DNA from: Bradyrhizobium stylosanthis
Lineage (GTDB): Bacteria; Pseudomonadota; Alphaproteobacteria; Rhizobiales; Xanthobacteraceae
DNA length: 64,000 nucleotides
Assembly (NCBI RefSeq): GCF_001641335.1
Contig: NZ_LVEM01000001.1
Span: 1,989,223 to 2,053,222 of the forward strand
Direction of reading: 5' to 3'
Within the stretch, counting starts at the first letter, position 1. Each line of letters begins with the position of its first letter. Positions 32,336 to 41,621 of this stretch are shown piece after piece. A model generated the notes under the pieces. That model was not told where the DNA came from and did no database searches. It saw nothing but the letters and a program-made list of their open reading frames with translations. The position numbers and the translations under genes were made by a program.

Positions 32336-33217
32336 TCACTTCAGCGGCAGGAAAAGTTCCGCGACCGTCTCGTGCTCCGGAACTTCCGGAAAGAAGCTCA
32401 GCCGCTGGCAGTAGATCGGGAAGTCACGCACCTCCTCGCCGCTGGCCGGAAGCCAGTCGCGGTAGAGATAGAGCGCGGCCGGCTCCAGATTGTCGGTGTA
32501 GCCGACGACGCGCAGCACGGCACAGCGCCCGCCGGGGATCTCGCCGGACTTGATGTCTTCGCCGTTGGCCACGATCGGCTGATCGGTCCCGACACAGAGG
32601 TCCGCGCTGTAATCGGCGGGCTGCGCCGGTCGCCGTTCCGAGCGCCAGACATTGAAGGTCGGGCTCGTGCTGGGATGAAGACCGGCGGATTTGCGCCAGG
32701 CGATGAAGCGCTGGATGGTGGCGCCAAGCATCGCGGGGTCGCCGCGGTGCTCCATGATCGCCACCTTGATGGTGGGCACGTTGCGGATCGTCACGTCGTC
32801 AGGGGTAAAATTCGTCTGCATGAGCTTGCTCCTCGCGATATCGAGAGGCCCGAAGGCCGCAAGCCACGGTTCCCACACGGGCGATTTCCGGAACGACGAC
32901 GGCGATTGCCCGAACCGTTGCCGAAAGGCGCGGGCGAAGGCATCCGGTGCGTCATAGCCGGCGTCCATCGCAATGTCCGTGACGCTTTGCGCGTCACTGT
33001 AAGCCAGCCGGTAGGAAGCGCGCTTCATACGGGCGAGCTGGACATAACGAAGCACCGACAACCCGAAGGTCGCCGAAAACTGCCGATGGAAATGGAATTT
33101 CGAGAAGGCCGCGACACCGCTCAAGCTGTCCAGGTCCAGATCCGTGTCGAGATGCCGGTCGATATGCTCCAGCACCCGCCGCATCCGCGCCTGATAGTTT
33201 TGCAGTGCCGCCGTCAT
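32336..33217 (-). CDS. AraC-family regulator with GyrI-like effector domain
   Basis: 293 residues. Residues 1-110 hold the AraC double helix-turn-helix (LSGVAAFSKFHFHRQFSATF, then DIAMDAGYDAPDAFARAFRQ). Residues 125-290 are a GyrI-like small-molecule-binding domain (PTIKVAIMEHRGDPAML ...). This is the Rob/BmrR-like layout used for xenobiotic sensing. GGAGGAGGG before the ATG supports the start. Target genes unknown. Confidence 0.92.
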   Translation of the reverse strand: MTAALQNYQARMRRVLEHIDRHLDTDLDLDSLSGVAAFSKFHFHRQFSATFGLSVLRYVQLARMKRASYRLAYSDAQSVTDIAMDAGYDAPDAFARAFRQRFGQSPSSFRKSPVWEPWLAAFGPLDIARSKLMQTNFTPDDVTIRNVPTIKVAIMEHRGDPAMLGATIQRFIAWRKSAGLHPSTSPTFNVWRSERRPAQPADYSADLCVGTDQPIVANGEDIKSGEIPGGRCAVLRVVGYTDNLEPAALYLYRDWLPASGEEVRDFPIYCQRLSFFPEVPEHETVAELFLPLK

Positions 33218-33293
33218 CGTCCCTCCTCCGTGGCGGCTGCAGTTAGGCGAAGGCGGCGACGATGCGCTCGACCGATCTTGCGGTTTGGCGGTC

Positions 33294-33378
33294 CGTAGGA
33301 TGGGTAGAGCGAAGCGAAACCCATCGCGTTCGTGTGGAGGAGCGATGATGGGTTTCGCTGCGCTCTACCCATCCTACG
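33294..33378. repeat. Dispersed palindromic repeat
   Basis: CGTAGGATGGGTAGAGCG (33294-33311) pairs perfectly with CGCTCTACCCATCCTACG (33361-33378), and GCGAAACCCATC with GATGGGTTTCGC inside. Located between the AraC-GyrI gene and the serine hydrolase gene; in RNA it would be a strong hairpin near the end of the hydrolase gene. Confidence 0.8.
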
Positions 33379-33384
33379 GCTGCC

Positions 33385-34635
33385 TCAACCGCCCGCCATC
33401 AGCGCCTTCGCCAACGCCATGTAGGCGGGCAGCGTCACGGGATCGTTGGCGGCATTGCCCGCCATGGGATGCGAGGCGTAGCGCGCGATCACCATCTCGG
33501 CCCTGGGATCGATGTAGATGCCCTGGCCGTGAACGCCGCGCGCCATGTAGGCGCCGTGCGCGTTGTGCGTGACCCACCATTGATTGCGGTAGGAGGCACC
33601 CGGCAGCGTGGTGTAGCCGGCCGGCTTGAATTTCTCGGGATCGCCGCCGCGCGCGATGTCCTCGACCACCTGCGACGGCACGATCTGGCGGCCGTTGAAG
33701 CGGCCGTGATTGCGCATGGTCTCGCCGAAGCGGGCGAGATCGCGCAAGGTGGTGGAGAGGCCGCCGCCGCCGCTTTCGGTGCCGATGCGGTCGACATGGT
33801 AATGCGCGTCCTCTTCCGCGCCGATCTGCGTCCAGATGCGCTCGGAGAGCAGGTCCGACAGCGTCAGGCCGCTGACGCGCCTGACGATCCAGGCGAGCAC
33901 GTCGGTGTTGACGGTCTTGTAGGCGAAGGCCTTGCCGTGCTCGCCCTGCTTCTTCTGCGCGACGAGGAAATCGAAGATGGTGGTGGCACCATCATAATCC
34001 GGCGGGATCGGCGCCATGCCGTTGGCGCGCCTGAGGCCCCAGACGTGCGAGTTCCTGTCGGTGTAGACTTCCGTGTATTCGAGCCCGGTGGTCATATCCA
34101 TGACCTCGTGCACGCGTGCATCGGTGAATGCGCTGGCCTTCAGCTCGGGCACGTAGTCGGTGACGGGTGCCTGCGGATCGATCTTGCCCTCGGCGACCAG
34201 CATGCCCGCGAGCACGCCGGTGAACGATTTCGTCACGGACATCGCAATGTGCGGCTTGTGCGGCTTCAACGCGCCGAAATAGCGCTCGTAGATCAGCTTG
34301 CCCCGATGCAGCACGGCGATGCCGTCGGTGTAGGTTTCCTCCAGCATCTTTGCGAAGGTCATGGGCCGACCGTCCATCGTGGTCGAGGCGACCGCGCCGA
34401 TGTCATGGTCCTCGCGCGGCAGCACCGACGCCGGCCCTGCCCCGCGCCAGACATTCACGGTCGGCACCAACTGGCGCACATTGCTCCAGGCCCAGCGCAG
34501 CTCGGGGAAGCTGCGGAACGAGCCGTTCTGGAAGGTGATCGTGCGCTCGGGCGCCGGCGGAAAGCCGCGCATCCAGCCGAGGGCTTCGGGGTCGGTTTCG
34601 GCGGCGGGAGGATGGGCGGCGACGTTCACGGACAT
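33385..34635 (-). CDS. Serine hydrolase, beta-lactamase/NylB-like
   Basis: 416 residues. The SxxK motif is SVTK (133-136), preceded by the 'DGIAVLHRGKLIYERYFGAL' strand typical of class C-like serine hydrolases. Tyr239 in YKTVN is the likely general base. The overall pattern is that of 6-aminohexanoate-dimer hydrolase (NylB)-like and esterase VIII enzymes, acting on esters or amides. No signal peptide is visible, so it may be cytosolic. GGAG lies upstream of the ATG. Confidence 0.85.
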   Translation of the reverse strand: MSVNVAAHPPAAETDPEALGWMRGFPPAPERTITFQNGSFRSFPELRWAWSNVRQLVPTVNVWRGAGPASVLPREDHDIGAVASTTMDGRPMTFAKMLEETYTDGIAVLHRGKLIYERYFGALKPHKPHIAMSVTKSFTGVLAGMLVAEGKIDPQAPVTDYVPELKASAFTDARVHEVMDMTTGLEYTEVYTDRNSHVWGLRRANGMAPIPPDYDGATTIFDFLVAQKKQGEHGKAFAYKTVNTDVLAWIVRRVSGLTLSDLLSERIWTQIGAEEDAHYHVDRIGTESGGGGLSTTLRDLARFGETMRNHGRFNGRQIVPSQVVEDIARGGDPEKFKPAGYTTLPGASYRNQWWVTHNAHGAYMARGVHGQGIYIDPRAEMVIARYASHPMAGNAANDPVTLPAYMALAKALMAGG

Positions 34636-34733
34636 TGACACGAGCTCCAGAGGATGGAGCTCGTGTCGTAGCATGGGTCCGCGCAACGCACATCTTGCCG
34701 ATATGCTGGGCTGCTGCGCGGGCGGCTGCGTCG

Positions 34734-36998
34734 TTAGCCCTTCCGCCCCGTGCGCTTCTTCGCCTTCGTCGCGCGCTTGCGGCCGGGCGCTGCGGCACGC
34801 GACGGTGCGCCGGCTGCGCGACCGGTGCCGGCGGTCAGCTCGGGCCGCAAGCGGGCGAGCTTGGCGCGGTCGGGCAGCAGATCGGCAAAGCCGTCGATCG
34901 CGCGCGGTGCGGCAGGGCCGTCGCCGGGAGCGGCCCGCGTGACCGTCTCGGTCTGGCTGAGCGCCTGCAGGCGCCGGCAGGCTTCGCCGAGGTGATAGGC
35001 ATCGCCGCCGAGCGCCACCCATTTGCCGACCTCGGGATGCAGCACGAGATTGGCCGAATGGTTGTCGGTCGAGCTGGTCGGATAATCGACGAACACGTCG
35101 AGGCCCGACTGCACGCCCACCATCACGCCCTGCGCCGACCACGAGACCGCGACGTCGACGCGATAGCGGCCCGGCTTCTCAAAGGCGAAGCCCGCCGTGC
35201 TCCAGAACACTTTCGCCGACGCCGTGACGCTCTGGCCGGGCTCGAGCTCGGCCACCTTGGCGTGCTCGCACAGGATCACGAAGGGCCGCACCGGCCGCTC
35301 GCGCCCCTCGCCGTCGGTGACGGTGATCGACGCGAACAGCGCCTCGACGCTGACGTCGTTCGGCGCGCGCAGCGACACGCCGCTGGTGTTCGTCATCGTC
35401 CAGGTCAGGTCCAGCGGCTGGCCGAGCGCGACGCGATCGGTCGTGGCCGTGACCGTCAGCGACAGCTCCGACGGCTCGAAATCGTGCCGGTCGGCGGCCT
35501 GCGGCGCGCCCGTCGGGAACCAGCTTGCGAACGGCCATCCGCCCGGACGGATGACGGGATCGGGCATGTGGTTAAGGTGATGCCGCACATTGGTGTTGTG
35601 CGCGAGCTTGATCTGGTCCGGGAACACGCCGGGCGCGCCGGTGGCGGGACCGCCGAGCACGTCCGCGACGCTCGGCGTCGTGGTCATGATCGAGTTGTCG
35701 GCCGCCGTCTCCTGCTCCTGGTGGATCTGGTTCAGCGTGTGCGTCAGCTCGTGGGTGGCGCTGCGCAGGAACGCACGCGGCACGTCGCGCTGCTTCTTGT
35801 TGGCGGCAAGGCCGAAGTTCGAGGAGTCCGAGACCGGATAGCCGTCATCGGAGAAGCTGGCGCAGCCCTCACGGGGCACGCCGATCTGGTCGTACATGAT
35901 GCCGCGCGAGCAGCCGAGCTTTGCCGGCACGACGATCATGTGCACGCGCCATTCGGTGTCGAGATTGGTCGCGGGATTGCGCACCGTGGTCATCAGCGCG
36001 TGCAGGTCCGCCGAGCTCCAGCAATTGGTCGGCACGACGCCCGCAGGGACAGGCACGTTGAGCTGGTCCTGCACGACGGTGAGCTGCCAGCCGGTCTTGG
36101 CGAAGACCGTGTCGAAGAACTCCGTGCCGCCGGCACCATCGGGCACCGGCGCGGGCCTGACAGCACCGACCAGCGTGTCGATCTCCAGCGTGCAGCGGCG
36201 GAAGAATTTCGACACCCAGGCGAGCGTGATGCTGCCCTTGTCCACGCCGCCCTCGAACAGCCGGCCCTGGTAGAACGGCCCGCCGGTCAGCGAGAACGGG
36301 AACGGCGCCGGCACCTTCGACAGCTTCAAGGTCACGGTGCGCGACGGGGTTGCCGGGAACGAGCCCTTGAACTGGCCGGACGGCGGCTGCGTGTAATTGA
36401 ACTGCTCGGCGACGATGGTCAGCTCGCATTTCTTCGGAAACGGCACCGCGACCGGCGCGGACACGCTGGTGACCCTGAGATAGGAGTGATAGCGCGCGCG
36501 GGGGAATATCGGGATCCGCGGCCGCAGGATCGGATGCGGAATGACGGGCTCGTCGACCGCGCTGAGCGAGGCGGCAAGGCTCGTCAGGCCGGGGTCCGCT
36601 GCCGCGTCATCTTCTTCGTCCGTACCACCCACAGGCGGCAGCGGATGGGGGAGCGGATCAATCACCAGCCGCTTCGAGTAGAGATCGCCACTGACGATCA
36701 GATGATCCGCGCCGCCGTCGGGCGCCGAGCGATCGACGCGCAGCGTGCCTTCGAACGTCACAAGGCTCGCCGTCGGCCTGAAGTTGATCTGGTAGCAGCC
36801 CTCGCGGAAATCGAGCTTGCACAGCCTGAACGGCGGTATCGGCTGCAGGTCGGTCGCGGCCGGCTGGTCGCCGGGCTCCTCATCGCCAAAGCTGATCTGG
36901 CGCGACAGCGGCACGAGCGGCTTCATCGCCGGCTCGACCGATGCATCGGTCATCTTGGCCAGGCTTCCGCTCGATCCATGCTCTGAACAATTGCACAT
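34734..36998 (-). CDS. Putative metzincin-type zinc metalloprotease, 754 aa
   Basis: 754 residues, no clear signal peptide; begins MCNCSEHGSSGSL. The motif HELTHTLNQIH (416-426) gives three histidines and a catalytic Glu as in metzincins (HExxHxxNxxH; Gly is more usual than Asn at the sixth place). SIM (436-438) follows at Met-turn distance. Residues 480-660 look like beta-rich (Ig-like) domains, and the C-terminus is strongly basic (RKRATKAKKRTGRKG). No family is recognised. Export by another route or a cytosolic role is open. A small protein gene lies 103 nt upstream in the same direction. Confidence 0.7.
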   Translation of the reverse strand: MCNCSEHGSSGSLAKMTDASVEPAMKPLVPLSRQISFGDEEPGDQPAATDLQPIPPFRLCKLDFREGCYQINFRPTASLVTFEGTLRVDRSAPDGGADHLIVSGDLYSKRLVIDPLPHPLPPVGGTDEEDDAAADPGLTSLAASLSAVDEPVIPHPILRPRIPIFPRARYHSYLRVTSVSAPVAVPFPKKCELTIVAEQFNYTQPPSGQFKGSFPATPSRTVTLKLSKVPAPFPFSLTGGPFYQGRLFEGGVDKGSITLAWVSKFFRRCTLEIDTLVGAVRPAPVPDGAGGTEFFDTVFAKTGWQLTVVQDQLNVPVPAGVVPTNCWSSADLHALMTTVRNPATNLDTEWRVHMIVVPAKLGCSRGIMYDQIGVPREGCASFSDDGYPVSDSSNFGLAANKKQRDVPRAFLRSATHELTHTLNQIHQEQETAADNSIMTTTPSVADVLGGPATGAPGVFPDQIKLAHNTNVRHHLNHMPDPVIRPGGWPFASWFPTGAPQAADRHDFEPSELSLTVTATTDRVALGQPLDLTWTMTNTSGVSLRAPNDVSVEALFASITVTDGEGRERPVRPFVILCEHAKVAELEPGQSVTASAKVFWSTAGFAFEKPGRYRVDVAVSWSAQGVMVGVQSGLDVFVDYPTSSTDNHSANLVLHPEVGKWVALGGDAYHLGEACRRLQALSQTETVTRAAPGDGPAAPRAIDGFADLLPDRAKLARLRPELTAGTGRAAGAPSRAAAPGRKRATKAKKRTGRKG

Positions 36999-37101
36999 GT
37001 CGTAATCTCCTCGTTGAGAATGGCGAGGCGATCGACGTGAGACGCGGGATCATTCGCGGGTAACCCCGCGTTATTCTGGTCGGCCAGGGCTTGCTTGAAT
37101 C

Positions 37102-37398
37102 CTACGCGCGCCGATAGGTCACAAGGCACCCTTCTGAATCCGTGAACTCAAACCGGTCGGCCTCGAGTGAAATGCGATAGGTCACAAGTTCATCGTTCGC
37201 CGTCCCGACGACGAGTGTGCTGGAGTCTTCGAGACGGTAGATGCCCGCATCCCACCACACCATGCCCTGCCCTTTGCCGCGCACGCCGCGGTAAGTGCCT
37301 GTCTGGAATGTGAGGGTTGCGGGATACTTGTCCGCACACGCGGCCGCCGTGGTTTTGGTCCACGTCCCAACCATGCTCTGTCCGTGTTTGTCAGCCAT
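37102..37398 (-). CDS. Hypothetical protein (98 aa) upstream of metalloprotease
   Basis: 98 residues, no recognised family. It starts MADKHGQSMVGTWTKTTAAA with a beta-rich pattern (GTYRGVRGKGQGMVWWDAGI, STLVVGTANDELVTYRISL) and two cysteines, compatible with a small lipocalin-like or beta-barrel protein. It lies directly before the metalloprotease on the same strand. A role as its inhibitor or partner is possible by analogy with small protease inhibitors but is only speculation. Confidence 0.6.
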   Translation of the reverse strand: MADKHGQSMVGTWTKTTAAACADKYPATLTFQTGTYRGVRGKGQGMVWWDAGIYRLEDSSTLVVGTANDELVTYRISLEADRFEFTDSEGCLVTYRRA

Positions 37399-37887
37399 AG
37401 TGTCTCCATAGCTTTCATCGGCCGGCGCGAGGCCGGTCGGTGGCTATTTCAACATGTCGTTCTGACGTGTGCAGCTCGTTTGAAGCTGATGTGGTGGGAA
37501 ATTACCACGCACAATCACAGCAGGTGTTTTGTCGCATAGTGGAGGGGAGCGTGCGTGTGAAGGGGTTCACAGGATGGGTGCGACAAATTGGGCGGTGGGG
37601 CATCTAAGGGATGAAGCGCCAGGACGACAAAGCCTAGGCCCGTTCTCGCCGACGCGAGTTTCCTCGGCCAGAACGAGACTAGGAGGAATTTCCGCGCGGC
37701 CGTCGCAATTTGTGCTTGGTCATCGCGATCTATTGTCGCTTCTCGAAATCGCGATCGAGGATCGATCTCATCAGCTCCAAGACCTCTAGAGCAACTCGCC
37801 ACCGCTTGTATTGCCACAGGATACTTCACATCCCGTCAGTGATCAGGAAAGCGGTGTCCAGTCCCCCCGAGCCGAGCCGACACAGGC
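37399..37887. other. Intergenic, no supported gene (489 nt)
   Basis: I see no frame with family features; the longest minus-strand frame (37515-37829) has an odd composition and no ribosome site. It holds the promoter side of the small protein gene and the downstream end of the amide operon. No clear terminator was found by eye. Confidence 0.5.
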
Positions 37888-39291
37888 TCAATCGATCGGA
37901 GCGCGCCGGGTATGCCAGTCCGTCGCCGACTGGAAGGCATGCCCGGCGCGCGCGAGCACATCCTCCGACAGATGCGGGCCGACGAGCTGCATGCTGAGCG
38001 GCAGGCCGTCCGACGCCATGCCATTCGGTAGCGTGATGGTCGGGTTGCCCGAGAAGTCGAACACTGCGGTGAAGCGCAGGATGCTGAGCAGCACGTTCGG
38101 ATCGGCGCCGTACTCTCCCATCCTGGTTAGTGTCGGGATCGGCACGGGCATGGTGGGGATCAGCAGCAGGTCGATATCGCCAAACAGGGCGGCCAGGCTG
38201 CCGCAAAATTTCAGCCGCTCGTGATGGATCTGCGCGATCTCGACGCCACTCATCGACCTGCCCTGCTCGATCAGCTGCGCCAGGTCCGGGCCGTATTCCG
38301 ACTTCCGCGACGGATAGGTCTCAAGATGCGCCTCAGCGGTCTCGATCGAGCACATCGGAATCCACATGCTCACGAGCTTCTCATAGGCCGGGAACTTGAC
38401 CTCGCGGATGTCGGCCCCGAGCGCGGCGAGCGTCCGCTCGGCTTCGAGCAACGCGGCGACCACTTGCGGATCGATGCCGTTCTGGGTGTAGCTGCGGTCG
38501 ACGCCGATCCGCAGGCCGCGGACCCCGTCACCGATCCCCGCGAGATAGTTCGGCACGGGCGCCTGCAGGGCGGTGGGATCGTTGACATCCGCCCCTGCGA
38601 TGACGCCGAGCATGGCCGCCGCATCGGCTGCGCTCCGGCACATCGGCCCGACATGGTCGAGCGAGTCGGCCAGCGGAAAGACGCCATGGCGGCTGACGCG
38701 TCCCCAGGTCGGCTTGATCCCGGTCAGCCCGCAGGTTGCCGATGGAAACCGGATCGAGCCGCCGGTGTCGCTGCCGATCGAGCCGAAGCAGAGCCCCGCC
38801 GAGGTCGCCACGCCCGATCCGCTGGAGGACGAGCCGACCCAGTAATCGACGCCCCAGGGATTGAGCGGCGCCTGATCGTTGGGATGATGGCTGGTGTAGG
38901 CCCCCTCGGTCATCTTCAGCTTGCCGAGCGTGACGGCGCCGGCCTGCTCGAGCCGGTCCACGATCGTCGCGTTGAACGACGGGACGAACTTGGCGTGGAT
39001 CATGGTGCCGCCTGCCGTCGGCGCGAAGCTGGTGTAGCAGAGGTCCTTCAGTCCGATCGGCACGCCGTGCAGAGGCCCGCGCCAGATGCCACTGGCAAGC
39101 TCGGCGTCACAGCGCTTCGCCTGCGCCATGGCGCGCTCGGCAAGGACGAGTGCATAACCATGAAATTTTCCGTCGAGCCTGGCGATCCGGCTCAGCATGG
39201 CCTCGGTCACCTTCGAGGGCAAAAGCTCGCCGCGACGGAACAGCTCGGAGAGCTCGGTGATCGACTTGTAGTGGATTGGATCTGCTGACAT
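37888..39291 (-). CDS. Amidase-signature enzyme (last gene of amide operon)
   Basis: 467 residues. The amidase catalytic set is visible: Lys in VPIGLKDLCY, the Gly/Ser-rich signature GSSSSGSGVATSAGLCFGSI, and the nucleophilic region SDTGGSIRFPSA (Ser-cisSer-Lys triad family). These enzymes hydrolyse amides to acids and ammonia. It is closely paralogous to the amidase at 45950-47350, which is at the front of the same operon. AGGGCTG lies before the ATG. Substrate: probably a short aliphatic or aryl amide. Confidence 0.92.
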   Translation of the reverse strand: MSADPIHYKSITELSELFRRGELLPSKVTEAMLSRIARLDGKFHGYALVLAERAMAQAKRCDAELASGIWRGPLHGVPIGLKDLCYTSFAPTAGGTMIHAKFVPSFNATIVDRLEQAGAVTLGKLKMTEGAYTSHHPNDQAPLNPWGVDYWVGSSSSGSGVATSAGLCFGSIGSDTGGSIRFPSATCGLTGIKPTWGRVSRHGVFPLADSLDHVGPMCRSAADAAAMLGVIAGADVNDPTALQAPVPNYLAGIGDGVRGLRIGVDRSYTQNGIDPQVVAALLEAERTLAALGADIREVKFPAYEKLVSMWIPMCSIETAEAHLETYPSRKSEYGPDLAQLIEQGRSMSGVEIAQIHHERLKFCGSLAALFGDIDLLLIPTMPVPIPTLTRMGEYGADPNVLLSILRFTAVFDFSGNPTITLPNGMASDGLPLSMQLVGPHLSEDVLARAGHAFQSATDWHTRRAPID

Positions 39292-39376
39292 CTGACAGCC
39301 CTGTTGTTGTCGGAAACGGCTTCGCTCACCGGCGCCGCGACGGCCCGGTCTCGTCATGGCGCGATGCTGGATACGT

Positions 39377-40138
39377 CTAGAACTGTACCCCGCGCGTGAG
39401 CGCACCATCGACGACGAGGTTGGTGCCGGTGATGAAGCTCGCCGCCTTGCTGGCAAGAAACACCGCGCCATTCGCCATTTCCTGCGGCGTGCCCATGCGG
39501 CCGGTCGGATTCAGCGCCAGGGCGGTCTTGTACAGCTCGGGATTACCGTCCTTGATCTGGTTCCAGACGCCACCCTCGAAATAGGTGTTGCCCGGCGAGA
39601 CCGAGTTGGCGCGGATGCCCTTGCCGGCAAGCTGGAAGGCAAGTCCTTGCGTGTAGTGGATGATCGCGGCCTTGAATGTCCCGTAAGGACCGCTGGCGAA
39701 ATCGACTTCGCGGCCCGACACGCTGGAGATGGTGACGATCGCGGCCGCCTTGCTCTTCTCCAGATACGGCATCGCCGCATTGACCAGCCGCACCGTGCCC
39801 ATCATGTCGGTTGAGAACTCCTTCTCCCAGCTCTCCTCGTCCTGCCCGATCGAGAGCGCACTGACATTGGCGACGACGATGTCGATGCCGCCAAGCTTGG
39901 ACGCCATTTCCTCCACCCAGGCCTTGAGCGCCGGACCGTTGGAGACGTCCACCGGGCTGCCGAACGCGGCGACGCCCTTCGCCTTGATCGCGGTGACCGC
40001 GCTGTCGACGTCGGCCTGGTTGCGCGCGCAGATGCCGACATTGGCGCCTTCGGCTGCAAAGGTGTCGGCGATCGCCCTGCCGATGCCCTTCGTGCTGCCG
40101 GTGACGAGAACCTTTGCGCCCTTGAGTCCGAGATCCAT
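39377..40138 (-). CDS. SDR family oxidoreductase in amide operon
   Basis: 253 residues. SDR motifs: TGSTKGIG (13-20), NVSAL in place of NNAG near 90, and YGTFK as the catalytic YxxxK. Cofactor preference is uncertain. The start at 40138 is chosen for GGAGGG at proper spacing (another ATG 6 nt upstream would be too close). The gap to the ATP-binding gene is 46 nt, so it belongs to the amide operon. An SDR is unusual there; it may process an alcohol or aldehyde released from the amide substrate. Confidence 0.88.
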   Translation of the reverse strand: MDLGLKGAKVLVTGSTKGIGRAIADTFAAEGANVGICARNQADVDSAVTAIKAKGVAAFGSPVDVSNGPALKAWVEEMASKLGGIDIVVANVSALSIGQDEESWEKEFSTDMMGTVRLVNAAMPYLEKSKAAAIVTISSVSGREVDFASGPYGTFKAAIIHYTQGLAFQLAGKGIRANSVSPGNTYFEGGVWNQIKDGNPELYKTALALNPTGRMGTPQEMANGAVFLASKAASFITGTNLVVDGALTRGVQF

Positions 40139-40184
40139 GTTCATTCCCTCCCTATTGACGACTTGAAAGCATGCCCGAGGCCGT

Positions 40185-40910
40185 TCAGAGCAGAAGCTGT
40201 TCGCGCACATTGTCCTCGTTGACCTCGCCGCCGGCGAGCGACCGCGTGATCTTGCCCTTCTCCATGATGTAACAGCGCTCGGCGATCGCCAGGATCGTGT
40301 CGAGGTTCTGCTCGACGAAGATGACGGTGGTTCCGAGCTCGTTGCGGAACGACCGGAGCGCTTCGCAGATGTGCTGGACGATAGAGGGCTGAATGCCCTC
40401 GGACGGCTCGTCCAGGATCATCAGGGACGGATTACCGATCAGTGCGCGGCCGATGGCGAGCTGCTGCTGCTCCCCGCCCGACATGGTGCCCGCGGCCTGG
40501 CGCCGACGCTCCTTCAGCCGCGGAAAATATTCGTAGACCAGCTCCGGCAGCTTCTTGCCGCCGGGACCGCCGATCAGCTCGCCGACCTGAAGGTTTTCCT
40601 CGACCGTCATTTGCGGGAACACGTCGCGCCCTTGCGGGATGTAGCCGAAGCCCGCCCTCGCCCGTGCGTCTGCCTCCAGCGCGGTCACGTCCTGCCCCAT
40701 GAAGCGGATCGTGCCGCGCCAGGTTTGCAGCAGCCCGATCAGGCAGCGCATCAGGGTCGATTTGCCGACGCCGTTACGGCCGATCACGCCGACGATCTCG
40801 CCACGCGAGACCGACATGGTGACGCCCTGCAGGATCGGCGTCGCGCCGTACCCCGCCCACAATTCGGCGACGTCGATAATCCGCTCTGAGGACGACGGTT
40901 TAGTGAGCAT
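40185..40910 (-). CDS. ABC transporter ATP-binding protein, LivF/UrtE-type
   Basis: 241 residues. Walker A is GRNGVGKST, the signature is MSGGEQQQLAIGR and Walker B is LMILDEPSEGI. This is the LivF/UrtE branch of branched-chain amino acid/urea/amide importers. The start overlaps the preceding LivG-type gene by 11 nt. The membrane-side partner is the LivH/LivM pair upstream in the operon. Cytosolic face of the inner membrane. Cargo is likely amides or urea-like compounds given the neighbours. Confidence 0.93.
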   Translation of the reverse strand: MLTKPSSSERIIDVAELWAGYGATPILQGVTMSVSRGEIVGVIGRNGVGKSTLMRCLIGLLQTWRGTIRFMGQDVTALEADARARAGFGYIPQGRDVFPQMTVEENLQVGELIGGPGGKKLPELVYEYFPRLKERRRQAAGTMSGGEQQQLAIGRALIGNPSLMILDEPSEGIQPSIVQHICEALRSFRNELGTTVIFVEQNLDTILAIAERCYIMEKGKITRSLAGGEVNEDNVREQLLL

Positions 40911-41619
40911 GGGTCTTACCCAGATAGATTTCCGCGACCTTCTCGTCCTGCAGGATGCTGTCAAGCGTGCCGCGCGCAAAAATCCTGCCGAGATGCAGCA
41001 CCGTGACGCGCTGGGCGACCTGGCGGACGAAAGCCATGTCGTGCTCGACCACGAGCACCGTCATGCCCTCGGCATTGAACGACCTGATCAACTCGCCGGT
41101 CCTGAAGGTTTCCTCGGGCGACATGCCCGCGGTCGGCTCGTCCAGCAGCAGGAGCTGCGGCTTCAACGCCAGCGCCATCCCGATCTCGAGCCATTGCTGC
41201 TGGCCGTGCGACAGCACGCCCGCGAGCTTGTCGCTATCCGCCGCAAGATTGAGCAGCGTCAGCAGGCGATCTTCCTCGGCGATGCGCTCCGAGCCGGACA
41301 ATCGCTCCTGCAGCGCGGTCTGGATGTTCTGCCGGACCGGCAGTTCCTTGAATACGCTCGGGGCCTGCATCTTGATGCTCATGCCCCGCTGCACGCGCGC
41401 GTAGGGGCGCTCGGCCGTGATATCGACGGTGCCGAACAGGATGCTGCCCTCGGTCGGCGGATAGAGGCCGACGATCAGCTTGAACAGCGTGCTCTTGCCG
41501 GCGCCGTTGGGGCCAATCAGGCAGTGGATCTCCCCGGCGTTGACCGCGAGGTCGACGCCGGAGACGGCGGTCAATCCGCCGAAGCGCTTCGATACGCCTT
41601 TGACTTCGACCAGCGACAT
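40900..41619 (-). CDS. ABC transporter ATP-binding protein, LivG/UrtD-type
   Basis: 239 residues. Walker A is GPNGAGKST, the signature is LSHGQQQWLEI (LSHGQ, as in the LivG/UrtD group) and Walker B is LLLLDEPTAGM. The start at 41619 follows the LivM stop after 2 nt, so its ribosome site is inside livM. It forms the second ATPase of the importer with the LivF-type protein. The upstream part of this frame overlaps livM and livH and is not coding. Confidence 0.93.
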   Translation of the reverse strand: MSLVEVKGVSKRFGGLTAVSGVDLAVNAGEIHCLIGPNGAGKSTLFKLIVGLYPPTEGSILFGTVDITAERPYARVQRGMSIKMQAPSVFKELPVRQNIQTALQERLSGSERIAEEDRLLTLLNLAADSDKLAGVLSHGQQQWLEIGMALALKPQLLLLDEPTAGMSPEETFRTGELIRSFNAEGMTVLVVEHDMAFVRQVAQRVTVLHLGRIFARGTLDSILQDEKVAEIYLGKTHAH

Positions 41620-41621
41620 GA

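Noticed and set aside
34635..36986. Long + strand open frame (about 780 codons) antisense to the putative metalloprotease
   Set aside because: Composition is dominated by Arg, Ala, His and Gly with no fold-like pattern; it mirrors the codon bias of the minus-strand gene in high-GC DNA.
37515..37829. Minus-strand 104-codon frame in the gap before the amide operon end
   Set aside because: Irregular composition, no ribosome site, no family similarity; left as intergenic.
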